From positions 1 to 64,000 of the forward strand of contig JAFTGB010000042.1 in the NCBI GenBank assembly GCA_017458125.1: DNA of 64,000 nt, in the 5' to 3' direction. Below, piece by piece: positions 44,292 to 55,949 of this stretch (within the stretch, counting starts at the first letter, position 1; every line of letters begins with the position of its first letter). The notes beneath the pieces were generated by a model. It was not told the origin of the DNA and ran no database searches. It saw nothing but the letters and a program-made list of their open reading frames with translations. The position numbers and the translations under genes are program-made. Origin of the DNA: Prevotella sp. Lineage in GTDB: Bacteria > Bacteroidota > Bacteroidia > Bacteroidales > Bacteroidaceae.

Positions 44292-46946
44292 TTATCGGCC
44301 GCTGACTATCTTCTTAATCTCGTTGAGCTTGTTGAGGGCTTCCAACGGCGTCAGGTTATTGACGTCAAGGCCGAGTATCTCGTCGCGCACTTGACAGAGC
44401 ACGGGGTCATCCAACTGGAAGAAAGAGAGTTGCATGCCCTCGCGGCTTTGGGCTATCTCTGCCGTAGGCTTGCCCACCGTACCCACCTGCGCATTGTCAC
44501 TCTCCAACTGTTTAAGGATGACGTTGGCACGCTTGACAATGCTCTTGGGCATACCGGCTATTTCGGCCACATGGATACCGAAGGAGTGCTCACTGCCGCC
44601 ACGCTCCAGCTTGCGCAGGAAGATGACTTTGCCGTCAACCTCCTTCACCGAGACGTTATAGTTCTTGATGCGCTTGAAGTTCTTCTCCATCTCGTTCAAC
44701 TCATGGTAGTGGGTGGCGAAGAGCGTGCGGGCACGGGCTTTGGGCTGCTCGTGCAAGTATTCGACGATAGCCCAGGCTATGGAAATGCCATCGTATGTTG
44801 ATGTGCCACGCCCCAACTCGTCGAAGAGTACCAACGAGCGTGGCGTTACGTTATTCAGGATATTGGAAGCCTCGGTCATCTCCACCATGAACGTTGACTC
44901 ACCTAACGAGATGTTGTCTGACGCTCCCACACGAGTGAAAATCTTGTCAACCAAACCTATGTGTGCGCTCTCTGCAGGCACAAAGGAACCTATCTGCGCC
45001 AACAGAACTATCAGGGCCGTCTGGCGAAGCAGGGCGGACTTACCGGCCATATTGGGACCGGTGATGATGATAATCTGCTGGCGATCCTGGTCGAGCAGGA
45101 TGTCGTTAGGCACGTAATGCTCACCTATGGGCAACTGTGTCTCGATGACAGGATGGCGACCCTGGCGGATATCAATGATGTCTTGCGACGAAACCACCGG
45201 GCGCACGTAATGCAGTTCCTCTGCGGTCTTGGCAGCGCTAAGCAAACAGTCGAGGTTGGCAATGGCATTGGCGTTCTGCTGTATCTGAGGGATGAACGCC
45301 TGAGCGGCCACCACCAGCTCACTGAAGAGCCGCTGTTCTAAAGAGAGTATGCGGTCCTCGGCACCTAATATCTTTTCTTCGTACTCCTTCAACTCCTGCG
45401 TAATGTAACGCTCGGCTTGTGCTAACGTCTGCTTGCGCACCCACTCCTGCGGCACTTTGTCCTTATAAGTGTTGCGTACTTCAAGATAGTAGCCGAAGAC
45501 ATTGTTGTAGCCTATCTTCAGCGAGGCTATGCCTGTCTGACGAGCCTCGCGCTCCTGGATCTGCAACAGGTAGTCTTTACCCGAATAAGCGATATGGCGC
45601 AGGTCGTCGAGTTCGGCATTGACACCATCACGGATGACACCACCCTTCTGCACCAGTTGGGGCGGGTCGTTCTGTATTTCGCGTGCTATGCGGTCACGGA
45701 GCTCTTCGCAAAGAGAAAGGCGCTCCCCTACCCTGCGGAGCGACTCGTTGACGGTGCCTGACGCCTCTCCGTCAGTCACTGAGGCTTCATGGCAGGCAGC
45801 CTTGATGGGGGCGATGGCTTGCAGGGCGACCTTCAGCTGTACCATCTCACGAGGACTGACGCGACCGGTGGCCACTTTGGACACGATACGCTCCAAGTCG
45901 CCTATGCTATGCAGGTGGTCGTCAATACACTGGCGGAAATCGGGTTCACGGAAAAAGTAGTCAACGATGTCCAAACGCTGGTTGATGGGTTTCTCGTCTT
46001 TGAGGGGAAACACCAGCCAACGGCGCAGCAGTCGGCCACCCATCGGACTGACAGTGCGGTCGATGACGTCAAGCAACGACTTGCCATCCTCCTGCATGGT
46101 GCTGACAAGTTCCAAAGAGCGGACAGTGAACTTGTCCAAGCGTACGTAACGCTCCTCCTCGATGCGCGACAGCGATGTGATGTGAGCTATCTGCGTATGG
46201 AGCGTCTGCTCCAAGTATTGCAGGATGGCACCGGCAGCCACTACCCCACTCTTCAGGTGGTCGACACCGAAACCTTTGAGCGACTTGACATTGAAGTGCT
46301 TGTAGAGTTTCTGGTGGGCGGTCTGTTCGGTAAATACCCAGTCGTCCATCTCGAACGTCACGAGTCGGGAGCCGAAGTAGCGCTCGAAGTCTTTGCGGCA
46401 GTCACGGTTGTAGAGCACTTCCTTAGGTTGGAAGTTGCCAATGAGCTTTTCCACATAGTCGTAGGTACCTTCGCCAGTCAGGAACTCACCGGTCGAAATG
46501 TCAAGAAAAGCCACACCACAAACGGCTTTTCCAAAGTGCACCGCACAAAGAAAGTTGTTCTCTTTGTAATTGAGCACCGTGTCCTGCATGGCCACACCAG
46601 GCGTAACCAGCTCTGTAATGCCGCGCTTGACGAGCTTCTTGGTCAGCTTGGGGTCCTCCAACTGGTCACAGATGGCCACACGTTTGCCGGCACGGATGAG
46701 TTTGGGGAGATAGGTGTCAAGGGCATGGTGCGGAAAACCGGCCATCTCGTCGCCTTTCACCCCCGCCCCATTGTTGCGGTGTGTCAGGGTAATTCCTAAT
46801 ATCTGGGCTGCTATGACGGCATCGTCGCAGTATGTTTCGTAAAAGTCACCACACCGAAACAGCAATAAAGCCTCTGGGTGTTTTGCCTTGAGGTCAAAAA
46901 ACTGCTTCATCATGGGGGTTAGCTCCTTACCCTCTTTCTTTACCAT
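44292..46946 (-). CDS. mutS: DNA mismatch repair protein MutS
   Basis: MutS recognises mismatches and starts repair with MutL. The 884-residue protein begins with the mismatch-binding part ([19 protein letters not shown] with the Phe-x-Glu type motif), the connector, core and clamp domains, then the ATPase ([17 protein letters not shown], Walker [26 protein letters not shown]). The short helix-turn-helix end is present. The ATG at 46944-46946 is chosen; the longer frame would start in the promoter. Confidence 0.97.
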   Translation of the reverse strand: MVKKEGKELTPMMKQFFDLKAKHPEALLLFRCGDFYETYCDDAVIAAQILGITLTHRNNGAGVKGDEMAGFPHHALDTYLPKLIRAGKRVAICDQLEDPKLTKKLVKRGITELVTPGVAMQDTVLNYKENNFLCAVHFGKAVCGVAFLDISTGEFLTGEGTYDYVEKLIGNFQPKEVLYNRDCRKDFERYFGSRLVTFEMDDWVFTEQTAHQKLYKHFNVKSLKGFGVDHLKSGVVAAGAILQYLEQTLHTQIAHITSLSRIEEERYVRLDKFTVRSLELVSTMQEDGKSLLDVIDRTVSPMGGRLLRRWLVFPLKDEKPINQRLDIVDYFFREPDFRQCIDDHLHSIGDLERIVSKVATGRVSPREMVQLKVALQAIAPIKAACHEASVTDGEASGTVNESLRRVGERLSLCEELRDRIAREIQNDPPQLVQKGGVIRDGVNAELDDLRHIAYSGKDYLLQIQEREARQTGIASLKIGYNNVFGYYLEVRNTYKDKVPQEWVRKQTLAQAERYITQELKEYEEKILGAEDRILSLEQRLFSELVVAAQAFIPQIQQNANAIANLDCLLSAAKTAEELHYVRPVVSSQDIIDIRQGRHPVIETQLPIGEHYVPNDILLDQDRQQIIIITGPNMAGKSALLRQTALIVLLAQIGSFVPAESAHIGLVDKIFTRVGASDNISLGESTFMVEMTEASNILNNVTPRSLVLFDELGRGTSTYDGISIAWAIVEYLHEQPKARARTLFATHYHELNEMEKNFKRIKNYNVSVKEVDGKVIFLRKLERGGSEHSFGIHVAEIAGMPKSIVKRANVILKQLESDNAQVGTVGKPTAEIAQSREGMQLSFFQLDDPVLCQVRDEILGLDVNNLTPLEALNKLNEIKKIVSGR

Positions 46947-46964
46947 TGTTCTAATTTTTAAGGT

Positions 46965-46973
46965 GCAAAGATA
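46965..46973 (-). promoter_or_regulatory. -7 box of mutS
   Basis: Minus strand TATCTTTGC, 18 bases upstream of the ATG. Confidence 0.6.
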
Positions 46974-47030
46974 CAAAAAACGGGTGAAACTACCAAGAGT
47001 TCCACCCGAATTAGTAAGGATTTTGAGTGA

Positions 47031-48080
47031 TTATTTATTGATGAGCTTCTTGCCACCTTTTATAATCAAACCCTTAAAACTGTTGCTCACACGCTGACCT
47101 GCCATGTTGTAGGCAGGGGCGTTTTTATCCACGTCGGCCTTGACGGCGGCAACACCGGTAATGATTGTGACAGAATTACCCGTAAATTCATAAGCTGATG
47201 ATGACTTAATACCTGTAACTCCACAATACTTGGCAACTTCACCTTCTATAAGCACTTCCTTGCCAAGATTATTTGTATTGTCAACAAGATTAAGAGCGGC
47301 TCTTACAGCACCAGTAGGCAACTGTATGGGTATTACAGTTTCTACGTTTGCAGTAGCGGAAAGACCTATATTGCTGGCAACAGGATTTCCTGATGACAGT
47401 TCACTACCCATGGACGTGTTTACACAGCCAGCTATATAGCCTTTAACCCATACTTTTCCTGAAGGATAAGCACCTTCTCCAATAGCCTGAATTTCAGTTA
47501 CAGTATAAGGGTTTGCTTTCTCTCCCTTTGCATTGGGATCATCATCGGCTACCTCTTTGGTACCATCTAACAGGTAAAGGAAAGGAAGCACTGCTCCTTC
47601 TTGAGCTTCAGCATAGCTCCCATAAGAAGAATGGGTTGGTGAATACTGAATGTACTTACTGACGCTAACATTGGTAATTTTGAAAAAACCCTCACTATTA
47701 GAAACACTCCAAACCTGTCCCTCTGTGGGAGCTGCATCGAAATTAAAGCTATCGTAAGTGCCTTTTTGATAAAGGTACTTATTATTGCTCATCTGAATGG
47801 TAAAACCACCGTCTGTTGCAGTAAACAAGAAGACATTGTCAGCATCTTCCAGCTCAATAGTACCATCTGACTCTGTAGCATCAAACACACTGAGATAACC
47901 ATACTTTCTTGTGTCAAGCTTGGCCACCTTCAATTTGTCATCTACCTTAGCAGCAATCAGATAGGATTTACCACTCTCAATAGTAGTTGCCTTTTTGTAA
48001 ACATAAACCGTTTTGGCATTGCTCACAGTCGTGAGGAGCATTAAAGCCAAAAACAACGAAAAGCGTAAAAATTTGTTCAT
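47031..48080 (-). CDS. Exported protein with DUF6359-like OB-type domain and sorting-like tail
   Basis: A 349-residue protein with a signal peptide (FLRFSLFLALMLLTTVSNA). The first half is beta-rich (SGKSYLIAAKVDDKL, YLYQKGTYDSFNF). The second contains NPYTVTEIQAIGEG, VWVKGYIAGCVN, which I recognise as the OB-like domain often called DUF6359 in Bacteroidota. It ends with MAGQRVSNSFKGLIIKGGKK, similar to the short type IX-like tails of the pectin enzymes. A lower-GC gene than mutS beside it. Function not known. Confidence 0.78.
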   Translation of the reverse strand: MNKFLRFSLFLALMLLTTVSNAKTVYVYKKATTIESGKSYLIAAKVDDKLKVAKLDTRKYGYLSVFDATESDGTIELEDADNVFLFTATDGGFTIQMSNNKYLYQKGTYDSFNFDAAPTEGQVWSVSNSEGFFKITNVSVSKYIQYSPTHSSYGSYAEAQEGAVLPFLYLLDGTKEVADDDPNAKGEKANPYTVTEIQAIGEGAYPSGKVWVKGYIAGCVNTSMGSELSSGNPVASNIGLSATANVETVIPIQLPTGAVRAALNLVDNTNNLGKEVLIEGEVAKYCGVTGIKSSSAYEFTGNSVTIITGVAAVKADVDKNAPAYNMAGQRVSNSFKGLIIKGGKKLINK

Positions 48081-48120
48081 AAGCACTTAATGATTTAGTG
48101 AATACTATGTTAACTGTGGT

Positions 48121-48129
48121 GCAAAGATA
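48121..48129 (-). promoter_or_regulatory. -7 box of the DUF6359-like gene
   Basis: Minus strand TATCTTTGC, 40 bases upstream of the ATG. Confidence 0.6.
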
Positions 48130-48169
48130 TACAAAAATTATGATACTGAGAAGTGGAAAACGAATTATT

Positions 48170-48201
48170 TTTGCTTGTTCCGAAAAATTATCGTATCTTT
48201 G
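48170..48201 (+). promoter_or_regulatory. Promoter of the leuS operon
   Basis: TTTG (48170-48173) and TATCTTTG (48194-48201), spacing 20. No T-box or long leader lies between it and leuS. Confidence 0.75.
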
Positions 48202-48239
48202 CAACCTATAAGGTTGAAAACAATAAAATACACATTGAT

Positions 48240-51089
48240 ATGGAATACAATTTCAGACAAATTGAACAGAAATGGCAGAAGCGCTGGGTGGAAAACGGTA
48301 CCTATCGCGTAGTGGAAGACGAACACAAGAAGAAATTCTATGTGCTGAACATGTTCCCCTACCCCAGCGGAGCCGGCTTGCACGTGGGTCATCCTCTTGG
48401 CTATATAGCCTCCGACATCTATGCCCGCTACAAGCGTCAGCAAGGTTTCAACGTGTTGAACCCCATGGGTTACGACGCCTACGGACTGCCCGCAGAGCAA
48501 TATGCCATCCAAACCGGTCAGCATCCTGAGAAAACCACGTTCGAAAATATTGACCGCTATCGCTCACAGTTAGACAAGATAGGCTTCTCCTTTGATTGGG
48601 AACGCGAGGTCAGAACATGCGATCCCATCTACTACAAATGGACACAGTGGGCATTCCAGCGTATGTTCAAGAGCTACTTCAGCCTCTCGTCGAAGAAAGC
48701 CCAGCCTACCATCAAGCTCATCGAACACTTCGAGCTGATGGGTACCGAGAACTGTAACGCCTTAGGCACTGAGGAACTGCACTTCACAGCCTCTGACTGG
48801 GCTTCCTTCTCGGAAAAGAAGAAGCAGGAGGTGCTGATGAACTACCGCATAGCCTACCTGGCCGACACGATGGTGAACTGGTGTCCGAAGCTCGGCACGG
48901 TGCTGGCCAACGACGAGGTGGTGGATGGTGTCAGCGTGCGTGGCGGCTATCCCGTGGTGCAGAAGAAGATGCGCCAGTGGTGCCTGCGTGTCAGTGCATA
49001 CGCCCAGCGTCTGTTAGACGGCTTGGAAGAGATTGACTGGACAGACTCGCTGAAGGAGACCCAGCGCAACTGGATAGGACGAAGCGAGGGTACGGAAGTG
49101 GAGTTCAAGGTGGCTGATAGCGATAAGCACTTCACTATCTTCACAACGAGAGCTGACACGATGTTTGGCGTGACGTTCATGGTGCTGGCACCTGAATCAG
49201 ACCTCGTTGCCGAGTTGACTACCCCTGAGCAGAAGCAGGCTGTAGACGAGTATCTGGAATATGTGAAGAAGCGCACGGAGCGTGACCGCCAGATGGATCA
49301 CAAGGTGACGGGTGTCTTTTCAGGAAGCTATGCTATCAATCCGTTTACTGAAGAAAGGATACCTATCTGGATAGCCGAGTACGTATTGGCTGGCTACGGT
49401 ACTGGTGCCATCATGGCCGTGCCTGCCCACGATAGCCGCGACTATGCCTTTGCCAAGCACTTCAACCTGCCCATCATCCCAGTGATTGAGGGTGCAGACG
49501 TCAGCGAAGAGAGCTTCGATGCCAAGGACGGCATCATGTGCAACTCTGCTTCGGACAAGTTCTCGCTCAACGGGCTCACCGTCAAGGAGGCTATTGCTGC
49601 CACTAAGAAATACGTCACGGAGCAAGGTCTTGGCCGCGTGAAGGTGAACTATCGCCTGAGGGATGCCATCTTCTCGCGTCAGCGTTATTGGGGTGAGCCG
49701 TTCCCTGTCTACTACAAGGACGATATGCCCTATATGATTCCCAAGGAATGCCTGCCTTTAGAGTTGCCCGAGATTGACAAGTATCAGCCCACGGAGACGG
49801 GTGAACCCCCATTGGGACGCGCCAAGGTGTGGGCCTGGGACACGAAGACAGACAAGGTGGTATCGAAAGACCTCATCGACAACAAAACCGTCTTCCCCTT
49901 GGAGCTGAACACCATGCCGGGCTTTGCAGGTTCAAGTGCCTACTATCTGCGCTACATGGACCCCAAGAACGAGAAGGCTTTGGTAAGCCGCGATGCGGAT
50001 GAATACTGGCGCAACGTCGACCTCTATGTAGGAGGTACGGAACATGCTACTGGCCACTTGATTTATTCACGCTTCTGGAACAAGTTCCTTTATGACTCTG
50101 GCTACTCTTGCGAGGACGAACCCTTCAAGAAACTGGTTAACCAGGGTATGATACAGGGTCGAAGCAATTTTGTGTACCGCATAGAAAACGAGGGTAGCGA
50201 CAAGGGTAAGTTCGTCAGTTTCGGACTGAAAGACAACTACCAGACGACACCTATACACGTAGACGTGAACATCGTCTCTGCCGATGTGCTCGACATCGAG
50301 GCCTTTAAGGCTTGGCGCCCTGAGTACAAAAACGCTGAGTTCATTCTGGAGAACGGCAAGTACATCTGCGGATGGGCAATAGAGAAGATGTCTAAGTCGA
50401 TGTTCAACGTGGTGAACCCGGACATGATTGTTGAGAAGTACGGTGCCGACACGCTGCGTCTGTATGAGATGTTCTTAGGACCTGTAGAACAGTCGAAGCC
50501 CTGGGACACTAACGGCATTGACGGCTGTCACCGTTTCCTGAAGAAGTTCTGGGCACTGTTCTACGGCAACAGCCGTGAGAACCCTGATGGCCAGTTGTTA
50601 GTTGACGACTCTGAACCCACGAAGGAAGCCCTGAAGAGTGTTCACAAACTCATTAAAAAGGTGTCGCAGGACATTGAGGTATTCTCGTACAACACCAGCA
50701 TTTCAGCCTTCATGATTTGTGTCAATGAACTGTCACAGCAGAAGTGCAAGAGTCGTGAAGCGCTGAAGACACTGGTCATCCTCATTGCTCCCTTTGCACC
50801 CCATATAGCCGAAGAGCTGTGGGAGGCCTTAGGCGGGCAGGGTAGTGTCTGCGACGCTAAATGGCCGGAATGGAACGAGGAGTATCTGGTAGAGAACACC
50901 GTCAAGTTGGGTGTGGCATTCAACGGCAAGACCCGTTTTGACATGGAGTTTGCCGCCGATGCCGACAACCAAACCATCCAAGAGAGCGTGCTGGCCGACG
51001 AGCGTGCTACAAAATACGTTGACGGCAAGCCTATTGTCAAGGTTATCATCGTCCCTAAGCGTATGGTGAACATTGTCTTGGGTAAGTAA
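48240..51089 (+). CDS. leuS: Leucyl-tRNA synthetase
   Basis: LeuRS charges tRNA-Leu. The 949-residue protein starts [16 protein letters not shown], and carries the HIGH motif ([16 protein letters not shown]), the editing domain ([34 protein letters not shown] with the conserved Asp) and the KMSKS motif ([13 protein letters not shown], near residue 718). The ATG at 48240 is chosen because the upstream frame includes the promoter. First gene of a six-gene plus operon. Confidence 0.97.
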   Translation: MEYNFRQIEQKWQKRWVENGTYRVVEDEHKKKFYVLNMFPYPSGAGLHVGHPLGYIASDIYARYKRQQGFNVLNPMGYDAYGLPAEQYAIQTGQHPEKTTFENIDRYRSQLDKIGFSFDWEREVRTCDPIYYKWTQWAFQRMFKSYFSLSSKKAQPTIKLIEHFELMGTENCNALGTEELHFTASDWASFSEKKKQEVLMNYRIAYLADTMVNWCPKLGTVLANDEVVDGVSVRGGYPVVQKKMRQWCLRVSAYAQRLLDGLEEIDWTDSLKETQRNWIGRSEGTEVEFKVADSDKHFTIFTTRADTMFGVTFMVLAPESDLVAELTTPEQKQAVDEYLEYVKKRTERDRQMDHKVTGVFSGSYAINPFTEERIPIWIAEYVLAGYGTGAIMAVPAHDSRDYAFAKHFNLPIIPVIEGADVSEESFDAKDGIMCNSASDKFSLNGLTVKEAIAATKKYVTEQGLGRVKVNYRLRDAIFSRQRYWGEPFPVYYKDDMPYMIPKECLPLELPEIDKYQPTETGEPPLGRAKVWAWDTKTDKVVSKDLIDNKTVFPLELNTMPGFAGSSAYYLRYMDPKNEKALVSRDADEYWRNVDLYVGGTEHATGHLIYSRFWNKFLYDSGYSCEDEPFKKLVNQGMIQGRSNFVYRIENEGSDKGKFVSFGLKDNYQTTPIHVDVNIVSADVLDIEAFKAWRPEYKNAEFILENGKYICGWAIEKMSKSMFNVVNPDMIVEKYGADTLRLYEMFLGPVEQSKPWDTNGIDGCHRFLKKFWALFYGNSRENPDGQLLVDDSEPTKEALKSVHKLIKKVSQDIEVFSYNTSISAFMICVNELSQQKCKSREALKTLVILIAPFAPHIAEELWEALGGQGSVCDAKWPEWNEEYLVENTVKLGVAFNGKTRFDMEFAADADNQTIQESVLADERATKYVDGKPIVKVIIVPKRMVNIVLGK

Positions 51090-51092
51090 GTG

Positions 51093-52064
51093 ATGACACT
51101 GAACCACAGAATAATATGGAATGAAGCCAAGGACTATTTCTTTATAGCCCTTGGCCTTCTTATCTATACCATTGCTTTCACCGTGTTTCTCATGCCCTAC
51201 CAGATAGTAGCCGGTGGCGTAACAGGTCTTTCTGCCATCATCTACTACGCTACGGGGTTTCATCTGGAGAACACCTACATCATCATCAACGGTCTTTTGC
51301 TGATAGTAGCACTGAAGATATTGGGCGTGAAATTCCTGATGAAGACCATCTTCGCCATCTTTACCCTTTACTTCATGCTGATATTTGCTCAGGAACTTAT
51401 TCCCAAGCAAGATAACGGTCTGCCCTTCAAACTGATGGGCGAGGGGCAGGACTTCATGTCGATGATTATAGGTTGCTTCATGACGGGCATTGCGCTGGCT
51501 ACGGTATTTCTGCACAATGGTTCCACGGGCGGCACCGACATCATTGCCGCCAGCATCAACAAGTACCATAATGTGTCGCTGGGCTCTGTGCTTATTACTG
51601 TCGACTTTTGCATCATCGGCTCATGTATGTTCTTCCCCCAGTTCGGCACCTATCTGGAACGTGCCCACAAGGTCATGTTCGGCTTCTGCGTAATGGCCAT
51701 GGAGAACTATGTGCTTGACTATGTGATGAACGCCCGTCGACAGTCAGTACAGTTTATGATTTTCAGTAATAAATGGCAGGAGATAGCCAACGCCATCGGC
51801 ACACAAATGAACCACGGAGTGACCATCCTTGACGGTCATGGCTGGTACACCGGTCACAAGATGAAGGTGCTCTGCATCTTGGCCAAGAAAAGTGAGAGCA
51901 TCAACATGTTCCGACTCATCAAAATGATAGACCCCAATGCTTTTGTATCACAGTCAAGTGTCATTGGTGTCTACGGCGAAGGCTTTGACGAAATGAAAGT
52001 AAGTATCAGGAAAGAAAAGAAAAATGAAGATAGTATTCGCAACAAACAACCAGCACAAACTTGA
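51093..52064 (+). CDS. YitT-family membrane protein
   Basis: A 323-residue protein with about five or six membrane helices (DUF161; [30 protein letters not shown]) and a C-terminal soluble DUF2179 domain ([20 protein letters not shown]). The transported substance is unknown. It begins directly after leuS (GTG at 51090 is an alternative) and overlaps rdgB by 41 bases, so these genes are likely cotranscribed. Confidence 0.92.
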   Translation: MTLNHRIIWNEAKDYFFIALGLLIYTIAFTVFLMPYQIVAGGVTGLSAIIYYATGFHLENTYIIINGLLLIVALKILGVKFLMKTIFAIFTLYFMLIFAQELIPKQDNGLPFKLMGEGQDFMSMIIGCFMTGIALATVFLHNGSTGGTDIIAASINKYHNVSLGSVLITVDFCIIGSCMFFPQFGTYLERAHKVMFGFCVMAMENYVLDYVMNARRQSVQFMIFSNKWQEIANAIGTQMNHGVTILDGHGWYTGHKMKVLCILAKKSESINMFRLIKMIDPNAFVSQSSVIGVYGEGFDEMKVSIRKEKKNEDSIRNKQPAQT

Positions 52065-52635
52065 CGAGATTCGCAGCATACTGGGAAAAGATATTGAAGT
52101 GGTATCGCTGGCCGATATAGGATGTCATGAGGACATACCAGAGACGGGAAACACGCTGGAAGAGAACGCCCTGATGAAGGCTCAATACGTCTACGACCAC
52201 TATCATGTCAACTGCTTTGCTGACGACACCGGCTTAGAGGTTGAAGCCCTTAATGGTGCCCCTGGTGTCTACAGTGCACGCTATGCCGGTGGGGTAGGGC
52301 ATGACTCGCAGGCCAACATGGACAAGCTGCTCAACGAACTGAAAGACGAGGACAACCTCCGTGCCCGTTTCCGTACCGTCATCGCGCTGATAGAGAAGAA
52401 AGACGTCTGTCCCTGCGGCTGTACCAGCATCAAGCAGATACACCGCTTCGAGGGCATCGTCAACGGTCAGATAACACGTCAGAAGAGTGGGGCAGAGGGC
52501 TTCGGATACGACCCCATCTTCCAACCCGACGGCTACGACAAAACCTTTGCCGAACTGGGTACCGAAGTCAAGAACCACATCAGCCATCGTGCCCGTGCCA
52601 CCCAAAAATTAGCAGAATATCTAAAGACGTTATAA
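52024..52635 (+). CDS. rdgB: Non-canonical purine NTP pyrophosphatase (RdgB/HAM1)
   Basis: Removes ITP, dITP and XTP from the nucleotide pool. The 203-residue protein has [13 protein letters not shown] (substrate P-loop-like start), the metal-binding [21 protein letters not shown] and the GYDPIF motif, and SHRARA at the C-terminus. There is an insertion with three Cys ([17 protein letters not shown]) that is longer than in E. coli RdgB. Overlaps the yitT-like gene. Confidence 0.95.
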   Translation: MKIVFATNNQHKLDEIRSILGKDIEVVSLADIGCHEDIPETGNTLEENALMKAQYVYDHYHVNCFADDTGLEVEALNGAPGVYSARYAGGVGHDSQANMDKLLNELKDEDNLRARFRTVIALIEKKDVCPCGCTSIKQIHRFEGIVNGQITRQKSGAEGFGYDPIFQPDGYDKTFAELGTEVKNHISHRARATQKLAEYLKTL

Positions 52636-52638
52636 ATT

Positions 52639-54771
52639 ATGAAGAAAACCATCATTTTCCTGTTGTTGTCAATTGTCAATTGTCAATTGTCAATTGCACA
52701 AGTGGGTACATGGCACAACTACTTGGCATATCATGACGTACAACAGATACAGGATGCTGGCAATGACCTCTTCGTATTGGCATCCAACGCCCTATACCAG
52801 TATCATAAAAGTGACCAAAGCATCACCACATACGACAAGGTCAACGGCCTGACAGACACCAATATCACCCACATACGCTGGTGCCAGCAAGCCAAACGAC
52901 TCATTGCCGTCTACAGTAATATGAACATTGACTTGGTAGAGACCAATGGCAACGTCACCAATATCAGCGACGTCTACACTAAGGCCATCATAGGCGATAA
53001 AACCGTCAACAGCATCTACACCTACAACCAATACGCCTATCTGGCCTGTGGCTTCGGCATCGTGAAAATCGACGTGAAGCGAGCCGAGATCAGCGAGAGC
53101 TACATGCTCGACCGCAATGTCACCGATGTGGCTGTCAGCGATAACCATCTTTATGCAAAAATAGTAGACAAGAAAACCACACTGGCCGGAACACCCGTCA
53201 TACCCTACGGATTTACCACCATCAACCTGGACTCACTGGAAGCCGCCCGCTACAAGACCGAAATCATCACCTACTACATCAAAGGCTCCCTCTCGGCAAA
53301 CCTTATCGATGCAGGCCAATGGGAAAAAAGCATCTACGATGAATCCTCCCGCTTCGTCAAAGACAACAGCGACTATGACAAATACATTGATCTGGTTAAA
53401 ACACTCAAGCCTGGAGGACCGGATAATAATCATGTAGGTTTCCTCAGATTTACCAACAATCATCTTTATTCATGCGGGGGTATTCCTGGCGGAAACTTCA
53501 TCCCTACTATTCCCGGCAATATCCAAGTATGGGATGGCAGTGACTGGACAATCTATCAAAACCAGTTGGAAACCACTACCGGACATAGTTATATGGATTT
53601 AGCAACATTAGATGCTGACCCACATGATGCTACACATGTTTTTGCTGGAGGAAGAACAGGACTTTATGAATTTAAAAACGGTAAATTTCTCAAGGAATAC
53701 AACTATGACAATAGCGAACTGCTAACAACAGCAGCTATAGATGCTCCATCTAAGGACTATACGATGGTGCAAACTGTAAAATATGACAATAACGGCAGTT
53801 TATGGATATTGAATAGTGGCAGTCCTTCTACTTCCCTATTTGAAATTACAAGGGAAGGACAATGGATAAGTCACGATAAAAAGGAGTTTTACAACTCATC
53901 ACAACGAGCCTATGACAACATGGTGAATGCATTCTTTGACAGTCGTGGCATATTATGGTTTTGTAACTGCAGATTTGTAGAACCTGCTGTTATATGCTAT
54001 CAAAAATCAACTGACGTAGCTATTGCCTACAAGAAATTTGTCAATCAGGATGGTTCTTCAATTGACTTAAAGGATGACGGCATATACTGTCTTGCAGAAG
54101 ACAAAGAGTCAAACATCTGGATTGGCACTACAGCAGGTCCTATCGTTATCATGAAAGACCAAATAGGAAAAAGCGCCGATGAAATAGTATTCACACAGGT
54201 AAAAGTTCCTCGCAATGACGGTACCAATTATGCCGACTATCTGTTAGCAGGTAATATTATTACCAGTATTGCCGTTGATGAAGGAGGAAGAAAATGGTTT
54301 GCAACGAGCAGTAATGGTGTATATCTCATCAGTGCCGATAACATGACTCAAATCCAGCATTTTACGACAGACAACAGCCCCCTGCTTTCAAATAACGTTC
54401 AATCTGTAACTATCAATTCTGCAACAGGTGAAGTGTTCTTTGGTACTGAAAACGGCCTGTGTTCATACATCAGTGATGCCACTCAGACAAATGAGGAGAT
54501 GACTTCAGACAATGTCTGGGCATATCCTAATCCGGTCAATCCCGGTTATTCAGGCCCCATTACCATTACCGGTCTTTCCTATAATGCTGACGTGAAGATA
54601 CTTTCAGCTAATGGTGCATTGGTGTTTGAAGGGCAAAGCAACGGAGGAATCTTTGTATGGTACGGTTCCGACCTGAAGGGTAGGAGAGTGGCCAGTGGAG
54701 TTTACATGGTAGTTACAGCCACAAGTACAGGCGAGAAAGGGACAGTATGCAAAATAGCCATCGTCAATTAG
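52639..54771 (+). CDS. porZ: PorZ-like type IX secretion protein
   Basis: PorZ is a surface part of the type IX machine that binds A-LPS for attachment to cargo. The 710-residue protein has a signal peptide, beta-propeller repeats (VGTWHNYLAYHDVQQI; YQYHKSDQSITTYDKVNGLTD; INVGT-like NIWIGTTAGPIVIM) and a C-terminal type A sorting domain (about 635-710; WAYPNPVNPGYSGPITI and GVYMVVTA). The signal peptide is encoded by TCAATTG repeats (LSIVNCQLS). Base composition changes at about 53,430: the 5' part is C-rich at third positions, the 3' part AT-rich like the following genes. Its end overlaps the glycosyltransferase gene by 25 bases. Confidence 0.85.
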   Translation: MKKTIIFLLLSIVNCQLSIAQVGTWHNYLAYHDVQQIQDAGNDLFVLASNALYQYHKSDQSITTYDKVNGLTDTNITHIRWCQQAKRLIAVYSNMNIDLVETNGNVTNISDVYTKAIIGDKTVNSIYTYNQYAYLACGFGIVKIDVKRAEISESYMLDRNVTDVAVSDNHLYAKIVDKKTTLAGTPVIPYGFTTINLDSLEAARYKTEIITYYIKGSLSANLIDAGQWEKSIYDESSRFVKDNSDYDKYIDLVKTLKPGGPDNNHVGFLRFTNNHLYSCGGIPGGNFIPTIPGNIQVWDGSDWTIYQNQLETTTGHSYMDLATLDADPHDATHVFAGGRTGLYEFKNGKFLKEYNYDNSELLTTAAIDAPSKDYTMVQTVKYDNNGSLWILNSGSPSTSLFEITREGQWISHDKKEFYNSSQRAYDNMVNAFFDSRGILWFCNCRFVEPAVICYQKSTDVAIAYKKFVNQDGSSIDLKDDGIYCLAEDKESNIWIGTTAGPIVIMKDQIGKSADEIVFTQVKVPRNDGTNYADYLLAGNIITSIAVDEGGRKWFATSSNGVYLISADNMTQIQHFTTDNSPLLSNNVQSVTINSATGEVFFGTENGLCSYISDATQTNEEMTSDNVWAYPNPVNPGYSGPITITGLSYNADVKILSANGALVFEGQSNGGIFVWYGSDLKGRRVASGVYMVVTATSTGEKGTVCKIAIVN

Positions 54772-55949
54772 TATTAATGCTCATTGCGGTGTTCACCATA
54801 CTGCAATGGCTTACTTTGGCTATTCTTGGCTATACACCTTATCCTGACAGCAACGGATACATAGCATTAGCTGAAGAATGTATAGCTGAAAACGACTGGT
54901 ACCCCATAGCAACGAAAATAAACGAATACCCTTTTCTTTGGAACATAGGGGCTATTAATGCCGTTGTATTAGCACTGAAATGGTTTCATTCCGTTACTCC
55001 CCTGCTCATTGTTTACGCTCTGATGAAGGGAATAACAGCCGCGCTGTTTTATGCCGTAACAAGAAAAATAAACGGCCCTCACGTCGCTATTATTGCCCTG
55101 ATACTATACGTTATCTACCCTGCTAACTATGGTGAAGGTACTTCTGTGCTCAGTGAACTGCCCTTTACGTTTTTCGTGATGCTGGGGATATACCTCTCGA
55201 TAGCAAGAAACTGTTCGATTACCGGAGGCATGATGCTGGCCATTGCCAACTGGTTCAGACCTATGGGCATCGTATTCCTATTAGCCATGACTGTCTTTTT
55301 TCTGTTCCGATGGCGCAAAAGCCTGAAGCTGCTTATAGGATATACGGCCATGATAACTATTATCGGTTGTGCCACCATGCACCGTACAGGACTTTTCCTC
55401 TATCAGGCTAAGACAGGGTGGATGGCTCTTATGGATTATTCTTCTGACCATGCACCAAAATCCATGAAGGTCAGGGAACGTACTGACTGGAACGTAGCAC
55501 AAAAGGATGCTGTCTGGCAGTCATTATTTACTGACTGGCTGAAAGAGCATCCGAAGGAATATCTTGCACAAATGCCGTCTAAACTGATGAATACTTACAT
55601 TTCAGACAATGTCAATCTGTGTACCTTCATCCCTGACAAAGCTGAAAAAGACTACATGTACGAAGAAATAAGTCTGAAAACCATCATTCGACAAATACCT
55701 CACTGGTCAGCTGTTCAATGGCTAACCATACTGAATTTGCTCTTCTATTATAGCTTGCTTCTGATGGCAATAGCCAGCCTTTTCTATTTTAGCAGAGACA
55801 CTCATTCGCTGCCTGTTAGCATCATCCTATTGGGAACAATACTACTGTTACTTGTCGGACATGGAGAAGCTCGTTTTCACATTCCCTTCATGCCGTTTTT
55901 CATGATGTTAGCTGCATGTTTCATAGAGAGAATAACATGGAAAGGGTAG
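54747..55949 (+). CDS. Membrane glycosyltransferase, GT39/ArnT-like
   Basis: A 400-residue protein with about ten membrane helices. Near the start is LGYTPYPDSNGYIALAEEC, with the acidic residue in the first loop typical of dolichyl/undecaprenyl-phosphate-sugar-dependent transferases, and WFRPMGIVF later. It probably moves a sugar from a lipid carrier to a periplasmic acceptor. AT-rich compared with leuS. It overlaps porZ and the acyltransferase gene, so it may act on a surface sugar polymer; this is inference from context only. Confidence 0.72.
   Translation: MQNSHRQLVLMLIAVFTILQWLTLAILGYTPYPDSNGYIALAEECIAENDWYPIATKINEYPFLWNIGAINAVVLALKWFHSVTPLLIVYALMKGITAALFYAVTRKINGPHVAIIALILYVIYPANYGEGTSVLSELPFTFFVMLGIYLSIARNCSITGGMMLAIANWFRPMGIVFLLAMTVFFLFRWRKSLKLLIGYTAMITIIGCATMHRTGLFLYQAKTGWMALMDYSSDHAPKSMKVRERTDWNVAQKDAVWQSLFTDWLKEHPKEYLAQMPSKLMNTYISDNVNLCTFIPDKAEKDYMYEEISLKTIIRQIPHWSAVQWLTILNLLFYYSLLLMAIASLFYFSRDTHSLPVSIILLGTILLLLVGHGEARFHIPFMPFFMMLAACFIERITWKG

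Noticed and set aside
44292-46976. mutS start at 46976
   Set aside because: The first ten codons overlap the -7 box TATCTTTGC; the ATG at 46946 is used.
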